A stretch of DNA of 33,913 nt from an uncultured Bacilli bacterium (GTDB taxonomy: Bacteria > Bacillota_I > Bacilli_A > RF39 > UBA660). The stretch spans positions 1-33,913 of the forward strand of contig CALVUM010000029.1 of assembly GCA_944363605.1 (NCBI GenBank). Reading direction: 5' to 3'. The translations under genes were made by a program, and so were the position numbers. Under the pieces are notes generated by a model. It worked only from the letters and a program-made list of their open reading frames with translations. It searched no databases and was not told the DNA's origin. Of the stretch, positions 22,348 to 29,454 are shown one piece after another. Within the stretch, counting starts at the first letter, position 1. The number at the start of each line of letters is the position of its first letter.

Positions 22348-24747
22348 ATGCATGTGTTTAATCAAATGGAACCACATTTTAGACCAAATTATCAAAATGC
22401 CAAAAGTAAAAAAGAAACGATTTTCCAAGGTCAAAAATATCGTATAACCGTGCTTACTGAACGTTTAGTTCGGTTAGAATTTAATAAAGATGGTCTATTT
22501 TTTGATGATTTAACCGAACAAGTAATTAACAGAAACTTTTCAGTTCCAGACTTCAAAGTAGTAGAAGATGATCGATATTTAGAAATTACTACAAAATATT
22601 TCCTATTAAAATATCAAAAAGAAAAACCATTTGAATCTTTAAATATTGAAATCATGCTCTTAGGTACAGATAAATCTTGGTTTATGAAAAATAAAGAAGT
22701 AAGAAACTTTAAAACTTCTGGGTTAGGCATAAACTTATCCACGCCAAATTATCAAAAAGGGTTATATTCTGTTGATGGTTTTGTTTCTATAGACGATAGT
22801 CCAAGTATGATTATTAATGAAGATGGATTTTTAACACCGAATACTATACCAAGAACCGACATTTATGTTTTTATGTATCGAAGAGATTTTGGTTTATGTT
22901 TAAGAGATTATTTCATGTTAACTGGTTTTCCTGAGCTCATTCCAAGATATGCATTAGGAATTTGGTGGAATAAAAATGAAATATACAATTTCAATGATAT
23001 TGCTGAGTTAATAACAAATTTTAATCGTTATCAAATACCTCTATCAATTATTTTATTAGGCGAATTTTGGCATTTAAAAGATGCCAAAGATCTGACGAAA
23101 TATAAAACTGGATACACATTTAATCGAAATCTTTTTTCAGATCCCAGTTATTTTTCCAAATATTTACATGATCGAGGAATTCGTTTGGGTTTAACACTTG
23201 ATCCAAAAGAAGGAATCATGCCTCACGAAGACCATTATGAAGAAATTGCTAGAAATATGGGATTAACGGACAAAAGTACCATTCCATTTAATGTTTTTGA
23301 TAAATTTCTTTTAAATAGTTATTTTCATAATTTAATTAAACCATTAGAAGATAAAGGAGTAGATTTTTTCTTTATCGATTATAGTGACGAAAAAGACTTA
23401 TACACACTAAGAGCTTTAACAAGATATCACTTTGAAAATTATAAAAAAACTTTTGAAAAAAGAGGATTAATCTTAGCTAAAAATGGGTTAGTAGCTTCTC
23501 ACAGATATCCAGCGTTATACAGTGGAAAAACTCGTGTTTCATGGGAGACATTAAGCGCTCTTCCTTATTTCAATTCAATGGCATCAAATAAAGGTCTTTC
23601 TTGGTGGAGTCATGATATTGGGGGGTATGAATTTGGAATGGAAGAAGCTCTACTTTATATAAGATATATTGAACTTGCTTGCTTTAGCCCAATCTTTCGT
23701 CTCGCATCAAAAGGAGGAAAGTATTATAAGCGTGAACCATGGAAATGGGATGTAAAAACATTAAAAATTGTTCAAGATTATTGCTTACTTCGTCATAGAC
23801 TTATTCCATATTTATATACAGAAGCCAACAAATATCATGAAATAGGCTTACCTTTAATTCAACCACTTTATTATACAAATCCGGCTATTTATGATGAGCC
23901 AACTTATAAAAATGAATATTATTTTGGAACAGAACTTTTAGTCTCTCCGATAACTGAGAAAAAAGATATAGTTATGAACAGAACTGTCGCGAGAGTCTAT
24001 TTGCCAGCAGGCATGTGGTATGATTTTAAAACAGGCAAAAAATTTCCTGGTGACAAACATTATGTAACATTCTTTAAAGACGAAGATTATCCGGTATTTG
24101 CCAAATCTGGCTCAATTATTCCACTAGCCATTTTAGAGGAAAACAGAAATATTACACAGGCTCCCAAAGATATGGAAATTCATATTTTTCCAGGAAAAAG
24201 CAATATTTACAAATTATATGAAGATGATGGAGTAACGAGACTTAATGAGCAAGGATATTATATTAAAACAGCTATTGATTATAATTATTTGCAAAATAAC
24301 TTTACCGTAATTATTCATCCATTAGAAGGAAAGAGCGGAATTATTCCTGATACGAGAAATTATAAAATTCGTTTTAGAAATACAAGAAAAGCGGATGAAG
24401 TAATTGTTTATTTGGACAAAAATATATATGAATCAACAAGTTATATCGAAGATGCCGATTTCATTGTTGAAGTGAAAAATGTAAAAACAACGAGTCAATT
24501 ATCTATAAATTGTAAAGGAAAAGACATTGAAATTGATGCGGTTCGTTTAATAAATGAAGATATAGACTCAATTATTAGTGATCTGCAAATAAAAACAGAA
24601 TTCAAAGAAATGCTTAGCTCAATCATTTTTGGGAATCTGGATATTAAGCATAAAAGAATAGCTATTCGAAAATTAAAATCAAGAGGATTAGATTCCAAAT
24701 TTATTAAAATGTTCATGCGTCTTTTAGAATATGTTTCTGAAATTTGA
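22348..24747 (+). CDS. Glycoside hydrolase family 31 (alpha-glucosidase/xylosidase-type)
   Basis: 799 residues, no signal peptide, so intracellular. An N-terminal beta-sandwich (about 1-190) precedes the (beta/alpha)8 barrel. YALGIWWNKNEIYN and GVDFFFIDYSDEKD mark the barrel; the Asp of FFIDYSD is at the GH31 nucleophile position. The later segment RYPALYSGKTRVSWETL ... SNKGLSWWSHDIGGYEFG is the usual acid/base and -1 subsite region, but the position where most family members have GD reads GK. C-terminal beta domains follow (YEDDGVTRLNEQGYY is DUF5110-like), then an extra helical tail of about 70 residues. The likely role is releasing sugars from alpha-linked oligosaccharides, but the subgroup with the GK change may differ. 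Confidence 0.9.
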   Translation: MHVFNQMEPHFRPNYQNAKSKKETIFQGQKYRITVLTERLVRLEFNKDGLFFDDLTEQVINRNFSVPDFKVVEDDRYLEITTKYFLLKYQKEKPFESLNIEIMLLGTDKSWFMKNKEVRNFKTSGLGINLSTPNYQKGLYSVDGFVSIDDSPSMIINEDGFLTPNTIPRTDIYVFMYRRDFGLCLRDYFMLTGFPELIPRYALGIWWNKNEIYNFNDIAELITNFNRYQIPLSIILLGEFWHLKDAKDLTKYKTGYTFNRNLFSDPSYFSKYLHDRGIRLGLTLDPKEGIMPHEDHYEEIARNMGLTDKSTIPFNVFDKFLLNSYFHNLIKPLEDKGVDFFFIDYSDEKDLYTLRALTRYHFENYKKTFEKRGLILAKNGLVASHRYPALYSGKTRVSWETLSALPYFNSMASNKGLSWWSHDIGGYEFGMEEALLYIRYIELACFSPIFRLASKGGKYYKREPWKWDVKTLKIVQDYCLLRHRLIPYLYTEANKYHEIGLPLIQPLYYTNPAIYDEPTYKNEYYFGTELLVSPITEKKDIVMNRTVARVYLPAGMWYDFKTGKKFPGDKHYVTFFKDEDYPVFAKSGSIIPLAILEENRNITQAPKDMEIHIFPGKSNIYKLYEDDGVTRLNEQGYYIKTAIDYNYLQNNFTVIIHPLEGKSGIIPDTRNYKIRFRNTRKADEVIVYLDKNIYESTSYIEDADFIVEVKNVKTTSQLSINCKGKDIEIDAVRLINEDIDSIISDLQIKTEFKEMLSSIIFGNLDIKHKRIAIRKLKSRGLDSKFIKMFMRLLEYVSEI

Positions 24748-24772
24748 CAAAGTGTAAAAAATAAATTAAAAT
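24744..24772 (+). promoter_or_regulatory. Promoter of the 559-residue gene
   Basis: TTGACA (24744-24749, overlapping the GH31 stop), 17 bases, TAAAAT (24767-24772); AAGGGGA before ATG 24802 is the ribosome site. The same TTGACA-17-TAAAAT occurs before the aspS T-box. Confidence 0.75.
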
Positions 24773-24801
24773 AAGTCCCACTTAAAAAAGGGGATTTTTG
24801 T

Positions 24802-26481
24802 ATGGGAAAAAGAAATTGGGTTACCAAAGAACAATTACAAGAAGAATTACAAAATAAAACAGAAATAGAACAAAGAAAAATTATGAAACGAGTTCTCCAA
24901 GAAAATGGGTTTATCTTTAAAAATAATATAAAATGTAAAGTTCAAATTCCTGAAAGAATAGAAATAGATAAAGTAATGCAACTTAAAGATGAGCTTTTGA
25001 ATCAAAAGAGTAAAGAACCTGTTTTGCCAGAAGAATATGAGTTTCTAAAAAAAATTAAAACGCAATTTGAAAATCGAGAAGAAAGAGTTCTAGCTAAAGA
25101 TTTATTAGAAGCAATTTATTATGCCATTCATCCTAATACTTATAAAGAGCAACAATCATTTTTGATTACCGAGTCATCATTTTGGCTAAGAGAAAATATA
25201 TTTAATGTAATATGTGCGTATGAAACACTGAATTCTGATGATCAAGAAAGAATTAGAAAATATTTAAATGCATTGAAAAATGGTCGTCTTATTAAAGGGA
25301 TTGATTCATTCTTGGAGTTGTTAAAAAATGGTTCAAGAGAAACAGGCAAAGTATTAAAGTATATGAATAGAACGATTTCGCCTCTAGAAATTTCCAAATT
25401 ATGCCAATTGTTGGAGGAAAGAGAAAAAAATAAAGAGCTTATTTATATCATGATGGGTTATGTCTTAGCAGAAGAGATATCCATTAATGAAAATAAAGGC
25501 ATTTTCGGGTTAGTAATTCATTTATTAGATAAAAGGTTAACAAAATTACAATCAGAATTTTTAGTTAATAAATCGAAATGGGAAAAAGATCAAAGAATAG
25601 TAAAAGAGATCGTGTCTAAAATAACTAAAATGACAGCAGGTTTAGAAGAAACGAAATTTATAACTTTTTCCAATGAAACAATGGATAACACGTCGTTGGA
25701 AGTATTAAAAGAGATTATGGATGTTACAATGGATTACAATACATTTGTGTATTTAAATATTCAAAAAAAAGAAAATAGTGTGAATCAAAAACTTTTGGAT
25801 TTTACAATGAGTGAACAAGAAGTTGCTACACGAGCTAATATAAGAAATTTTTATAAAAATGGTGAAATAATAAAAATTCCACCTAATATGGAATTATTTA
25901 CTAAGTGGCTTGAAGAAGCTAAAATGAGTAAAGATGAAATAAAATATATTTTAACTCAAATGAATTTATATTTGCATGAAGAAAAAGAGGAAGAATACTT
26001 AGAAATAGAAGAACCACAAACAAATGAAGTTGTAGAAAATAAATTGGTGTATTTAAAAAGTGATTTAGGAAATGTCTATGCCTTAAAAGATATAGAAGAA
26101 ATCCCAATAGCTTATTATGAAACAATTTTAGAATTACTCGAGTCTATCCAAAATAATTCATTTAAAAATGTTTCTAAATTTACAAGAAATAACTTTTGGG
26201 TTGGCGGAATGCTAGAAGTAAAAGGTTTTAAAATAAGAGTAATTTTTCAAAAATTAGCGGAAGACAAATATGCGATATTAGGAATTTTCATGAAAAAAAC
26301 AACTAAAAATTCTGTCCAACAAAATTTTTTGAGCATAAGAGCCAATCAGTTTTTGAAGCAACAAAAAGAATTAGCTGAAATAGAAAATGAATCAGAAATT
26401 ACCGAAGTGATTAAATCTATACTACAACAAGAAAAAAGGAATAGTTCTTCAAAATTAGAAAAAAAATTGACAAATAAATAA
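24802..26481 (+). CDS. Large soluble protein with RelE/HigB-like C-terminal region
   Basis: 559 residues, no signal or membrane segment. Residues 1-400 are mostly helical and not recognised. Residues about 418-525 read like a RelE/HigB-type toxin core: YLKSDLGNVYALKDIEEIP, a helix (YYETILELLESI), KFTRNNFWVGGMLEVKGFKIRVIFQKL (given here as positions 464-490), and YAILGIFMKKTTKNSV followed by IRANQFLKQQ. The order of a short beta sheet with Arg-Val-Ile-Phe, a Gly-x-Phe-x-Lys-Lys strand and a closing helix is that of HigB/Gp49-like proteins. No antitoxin gene adjoins it. The likeness is read by eye and may reflect fold only; an RNA-binding or RNase activity is speculation. Confidence 0.7.
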   Translation: MGKRNWVTKEQLQEELQNKTEIEQRKIMKRVLQENGFIFKNNIKCKVQIPERIEIDKVMQLKDELLNQKSKEPVLPEEYEFLKKIKTQFENREERVLAKDLLEAIYYAIHPNTYKEQQSFLITESSFWLRENIFNVICAYETLNSDDQERIRKYLNALKNGRLIKGIDSFLELLKNGSRETGKVLKYMNRTISPLEISKLCQLLEEREKNKELIYIMMGYVLAEEISINENKGIFGLVIHLLDKRLTKLQSEFLVNKSKWEKDQRIVKEIVSKITKMTAGLEETKFITFSNETMDNTSLEVLKEIMDVTMDYNTFVYLNIQKKENSVNQKLLDFTMSEQEVATRANIRNFYKNGEIIKIPPNMELFTKWLEEAKMSKDEIKYILTQMNLYLHEEKEEEYLEIEEPQTNEVVENKLVYLKSDLGNVYALKDIEEIPIAYYETILELLESIQNNSFKNVSKFTRNNFWVGGMLEVKGFKIRVIFQKLAEDKYAILGIFMKKTTKNSVQQNFLSIRANQFLKQQKELAEIENESEITEVIKSILQQEKRNSSSKLEKKLTNK

Positions 26482-26495
26482 AACTTATTTAAAAT
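26467..26495 (+). promoter_or_regulatory. Promoter of the aspS T-box transcript
   Basis: TTGACA (26467-26472, inside the end of the preceding gene), 17 bases, TAAAAT (26490-26495). Confidence 0.75.
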
Positions 26496-26501
26496 AAAGA
26501 C

Positions 26502-26702
26502 ATAAAATACAAATTGGAAGAGTATTTTCATTTAAAATTAACAGAGACTTTGTGGTAGGTGAAAACAAAGATTTTTATTGAAAAGAAGACACCAAAGAAC
26601 CTTGTATTCGTATTCTCGCGATAAGAGAAAAAGTGCATAGATTCTATGAAATAAGGTGGTACCGCGGCCATATGTCGTCCTTATATTTATAGAATTTTTT
26701 TA
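26502..26702 (+). promoter_or_regulatory. T-box leader, aspartate-specific (specifier GAC)
   Basis: ACAGAGAC, GGTAGGTGAAAAC and the specifier context GAAGACACC place GAC at 26588-26590, which fits Asp and the downstream aspS (Asn would need AAC/AAT). The core AAGGTGGTACCGCG lies at 26652-26665. The terminator pairs ATTCTATGAAATAAGG (26641-26656) with CCTTATATTTATAGAAT (26679-26695), ending in seven T. Confidence 0.92.
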
Positions 26703-26724
26703 TATTAGAAAGAAGGAACGAAAA

Positions 26725-28041
26725 ATGGAAAAAATTTATGTAAAAGATTTAAAAAAATATGCAAATCAAGAAATAGATTTCAGTGGATTAATTGATTCAA
26801 TTCGTGATAAAAAATGGGTAATGTTTGTCATTTTAAAAGATAGTACTGGAAAAGTGCAAATGACTATTGAAAAATCAGAAGAAAAAAATCAAGAGCTATT
26901 AGAAATATTATCTAATGTAACGGTAGATAGTACAATAAAAGTAAAAGGAAAAATAATAGAAAATGAAGCTGTAAAATTAGGACAAATGGAAATCATTCCA
27001 GAAAAAATTGAAATTACTTCGAAGGCTCAAAATTTACCATTTGATTATAATAATCTAGAAGGAGTAAATTTAGATACAAGATTGGATTATCGGTGGTTGG
27101 ATTTAAGAAATGAAAAAAATATGTTAGTTAGACAAATAGAATCTACAATGGTTATGGGAATGCGAGAATATCTCTATCAAAATAATTTTATTGAAATTCA
27201 TACACCAAAACTTCTCGGTGCTGCTTCAGAATCAGGAAGCGAAGTTTTTGAAGTAAAATATTTTGATAGAAAAGCGTACTTAGCTCAATCTCCACAATTT
27301 TATAAGCAAATGGCCATGGCAGCTGGTTTATCTAAAATTTTTGAAGTAGCCCCAGCATTTAGAGCAGAAAACTCCAACACCAATCGTCATGCTACAGAAT
27401 TTACTTCATTTGACTTAGAATTTAGCTATATTGATTCTTATGAAGATGTTATGAATTTAGAGGAAGATTTATTAATTGCTGGTCTTACTAAGGTAAAAGA
27501 AATTTTTGACGAAAAAATAAAAACAGTTTTTAATACCGAAGTGATTATCCCTAAAAAACCATTTCCAAGAATAAAGTTGCAAGATTTATACCAAGAATTA
27601 AATAAACGATACAATTACCAAATTCCTACCGAGGATGTCGGAGACTTAAATGCCGAAGCAGAGCATCTAACAAGTAGATTTGCTATGGAAGAATATGGCC
27701 ACGAATTTATCTTTATAACTGGTTTTGCCGCGACAAAAAGAGCTTTTTATCATATGCGTGATGAAAAAGGAGAATTACAAGGATATGATTTAATCTGGCG
27801 TGGAACAGAAATAACCACAGGGGCTCAAAGAGAGCATCGTTATGAAGAAATTGTGAAAAATGCTCAAGAAAAAGGATTAGGAGAAGATGTAAAATTCTAT
27901 CTTGAATTCTTTAAATACGGTTGTCCACCACACGGCGGATTTGCAATTGGAGTAGATAGATTAACTATGTTGCTTCTAAATTTACCTTCTGTAAAAGAAA
28001 CCCAATTTTTATTTAGAGGACCAAATCGTTTAAATCCATAA
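26725..28041 (+). CDS. aspS: Aspartyl-tRNA synthetase, archaeal-type (no GAD domain)
   Basis: Charges tRNA with aspartate. The 438-residue protein starts at ATG 26725 after AGAAGGAA; the GTG frame from 26656 would begin in the T-box. An OB-fold anticodon domain (about 1-105, VKDLKKYANQEIDFSGLI ... VKGKIIENE) leads to the class II core: motif 1 in VRQIESTMVMGMREYL, motif 2 in FEVAPAFRAENSNTNRHATEF, motif 3 in GGFAIGVDRLTMLLL. Usual bacterial AspRS has about 590 residues with a GAD insertion; this one lacks it and has SPQFYKQMAMAAGL and the short length of the archaeal/eukaryal type. Such enzymes can be non-discriminating (also charging tRNA-Asn), which would require GatCAB; the tRNA range cannot be told here. 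Under GAC T-box control. Confidence 0.93.
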   Translation: MEKIYVKDLKKYANQEIDFSGLIDSIRDKKWVMFVILKDSTGKVQMTIEKSEEKNQELLEILSNVTVDSTIKVKGKIIENEAVKLGQMEIIPEKIEITSKAQNLPFDYNNLEGVNLDTRLDYRWLDLRNEKNMLVRQIESTMVMGMREYLYQNNFIEIHTPKLLGAASESGSEVFEVKYFDRKAYLAQSPQFYKQMAMAAGLSKIFEVAPAFRAENSNTNRHATEFTSFDLEFSYIDSYEDVMNLEEDLLIAGLTKVKEIFDEKIKTVFNTEVIIPKKPFPRIKLQDLYQELNKRYNYQIPTEDVGDLNAEAEHLTSRFAMEEYGHEFIFITGFAATKRAFYHMRDEKGELQGYDLIWRGTEITTGAQREHRYEEIVKNAQEKGLGEDVKFYLEFFKYGCPPHGGFAIGVDRLTMLLLNLPSVKETQFLFRGPNRLNP

Positions 28042-28143
28042 CAATATAAACAAAACAAGCGTTTTATGTTATATTATTAACGCATAAGTGATTATGTTAT
28101 GCACAAAATGCATATACTAATAATGCCTTATGACAATAAAAAA

Positions 28144-28178
28144 GCTAGTGATTCCCACTATAAGAGGAACTTGAAAAA
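28144..28178 (+). ncRNA. toxI: toxI-type antitoxin RNA unit (pseudoknot)
   Basis: A 35-base unit ending in A5, preceded by another A run (28138-28143) exactly 35 bases before. TAGTG-ATTCC-CACTA (28146-28160) forms a hairpin whose loop TTCC can pair with GGAA (28166-28169), an H-type pseudoknot as in ToxI/antiQ repeats. It lies directly upstream of a terminator and toxN, the standard type III layout. Only one clear unit is present; the 70 bases before it have A runs at the same period but no matching pseudoknot. Confidence 0.7.
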
Positions 28179-28180
28179 GG

Positions 28181-28204
28181 ACTAGAGAACACACTCTAGT
28201 TTTA
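28181..28204 (+). terminator. toxI-toxN intergenic terminator
   Basis: ACTAGAG (28181-28187), loop AACACA, CTCTAGT (28194-28200), then TTT. In type III systems a leaky terminator here sets the RNA antitoxin to toxin ratio. Confidence 0.85.
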
Positions 28205-28243
28205 TTATGTTTTTTCGTATATAATAATCTTGAAGGTAATGTT

Positions 28244-28753
28244 GTGAAAGAATCTTTAATTTTAGTTCGGCTAGATACGGAGTACTGTAATTATTTAAGA
28301 AAGTTTGATGATAAAGTGCCATATAATTACAATGAAAAAGAATTAAGACCATTTATAGGTGTATTATTTGAAATAAATCATTGTAAATACTTTGCACCTT
28401 TATCAAGTCCTAAACCAAAACATTTAAAATTAAAAACCAAGTTAGACTTGTTAAAGATCAACAATGGAAAACTAGGTGCCATTAGTTTTAATAATATGTT
28501 ATCGGTTACCGAAATGAATATCATTAAATTAGATTTAGATAAAGAATGTTTAACAAAAAAAGAAGAAAAGTATGCCAAACTACTAAAAGACCAAATATAT
28601 TGGCTAAACCTACGATAAAAAAATATATGGAAGATCTAAAAAAATATATGAAAAATATCTAAATGGAACATTAAACCCAAATATTGCAAAAGATGTTGCA
28701 ATTTTAAATTATTAGAAGAAAAGTGTAACGAGTATAATAATGCAGTTGTATAG
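28244..28753 (+). pseudogene. toxN: ToxN/AbiQ-family type III toxin, frameshifted
   Basis: The GTG start after GAAGG opens a 124-residue frame with the ToxN/AbiQ pattern: YCNYLRKFDDKVPYNY, RPFIGVLFEIN, KYFAPLSSPKPKH (conserved Ser and Lys of the RNase site), KINNGKLGAISFNNML. It ends at TAA 28616, but the family's C-terminus continues: in the +1 frame from about 28611, YDKKIYGRSKKIYEKYLNG then TLNPNIAK, and back in the original frame from 28697, CNFKLLEEKCNEYNNAVV to the stop at 28751-28753. One extra base near 28607-28611 and one missing base in the A run at 28688-28691 explain this. Restored length is about 169 residues, the normal family size (about 170). ToxN cuts RNA at A-rich sites and in phage defence acts after infection. 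The lost C-terminal helices probably inactivate it. Confidence 0.85.
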
Positions 28754-28800
28754 ATTTTCAGTATAAAAAAATTGAAAATAACGCATAAATAGTAAAAAAA

Positions 28801-28823
28801 GAAAAAGCTTGTAAAGCTTTTTC
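28801..28823. terminator. Bidirectional terminator
   Basis: GAAAAAGCTT-GTA-AAGCTTTTTC is a perfect inverted repeat with A/T runs on both sides, between toxN and the leftward gene at 28875. Confidence 0.8.
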
Positions 28824-28874
28824 ATAATATGAAATAGAATAATTGATTTGCTGAACAAGCATTTTTTTCTCTAC

Positions 28875-29171
28875 TTATTCTTCATCCGTTACAATTGTTG
28901 CCCATCGAGCATAATAAACAGTATCTTTTTTAATGCGTTGATTACTTTCATATACTGTGTCATTATCTTCATACCAACCAATAAACGCATATCCTTCTTT
29001 GGTTGGAGTTGGGACACTTTCTAAAGTCGTATTTTTTCTTACTTCAATCGTTTCATAAATTTCGTTATCCACAACAAAAGTTACTTCATATACATTAAAT
29101 TTAAAATAAACGACAATAAAAGCAATTAACAAAATGATAATCCCTAAAATAAAAGCAATGTTTTGTTTCAT
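28875..29171 (-). CDS. Membrane-anchored InlB B-repeat (Flg_new) protein
   Basis: 98 residues from the ATG at 29171, preceded by GGTGAA; a longer frame to 29228 has no ribosome site. One hydrophobic segment (IAFILGIIILLIAFIVVY, residues 4-21) acts as an anchor. The outer part is a single Listeria-Bacteroides (InlB B) repeat: YEVTFVVDNEIYETIEV, then TPTKEGYAFIGWYEDND and the closing YYARW. Such repeats are beta folds of surface proteins, usually in tandem; one repeat on a membrane anchor is minimal. Role unknown. It points towards cse60 across a divergent region. Confidence 0.82.
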   Translation of the reverse strand: MKQNIAFILGIIILLIAFIVVYFKFNVYEVTFVVDNEIYETIEVRKNTTLESVPTPTKEGYAFIGWYEDNDTVYESNQRIKKDTVYYARWATIVTDEE

Positions 29172-29221
29172 ATCTTCACCAAAAAAATTATACCATTTTT
29201 TTAGGTTTTCGACAATTTTTT

Positions 29222-29250
29222 TTGTCAAAATTTGTTTTACTAAATATAGT
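29222..29250 (+). promoter_or_regulatory. Promoter of cse60
   Basis: TTGTCA (29222-29227), 17 bases, TATAGT (29245-29250); AAAGGGTG follows as ribosome site. Confidence 0.75.
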
Positions 29251-29264
29251 AAAGGGTGTGGCTT

Positions 29265-29444
29265 ATGAAAGTAAAATGTTTTGATGAAAATACGGAAAAG
29301 GATTTAGAACAAAAAATAAACGCCTTTCTTTGTAGTACCAAAAGTGATATAATAGACATCAGATATCAAGTCGCTATAGCAGTTCAAGGAGAAGATCAAA
29401 TTTATTGCTTTTCGGCCATGGTGGTCTATAGTGAAAAAGAATGA
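29265..29444 (+). CDS. cse60: Cse60-like sporulation-associated protein
   Basis: 59 residues from ATG 29265 (MKVKCFDENTEKDLEQKINAF at the start, closing with EDQIYCFSAMVVY). Length, the FDE..EKDLE.KIN opening and the DQIYCFSAMV ending match the small Cse60 family of Bacillus, known from the sigma-E sporulation regulon. Its role is unknown. Here it is expressed from a sigma-A-like promoter and overlaps or abuts the flippase gene, so no sporulation function should be assumed. Confidence 0.8.
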   Translation: MKVKCFDENTEKDLEQKINAFLCSTKSDIIDIRYQVAIAVQGEDQIYCFSAMVVYSEKE

Positions 29445-29454
29445 GTGGTTCAAA

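Noticed and set aside
23617..23622. G6 run in the GH31 gene as another phase-variable tract
   Set aside because: Six G encode the conserved DIGGY motif and are too short to stand out as a slippage site.
26656..26724. GTG start for aspS
   Set aside because: It lies in the T-box antiterminator; ATG 26725 gives the correct N-terminus of the OB domain.
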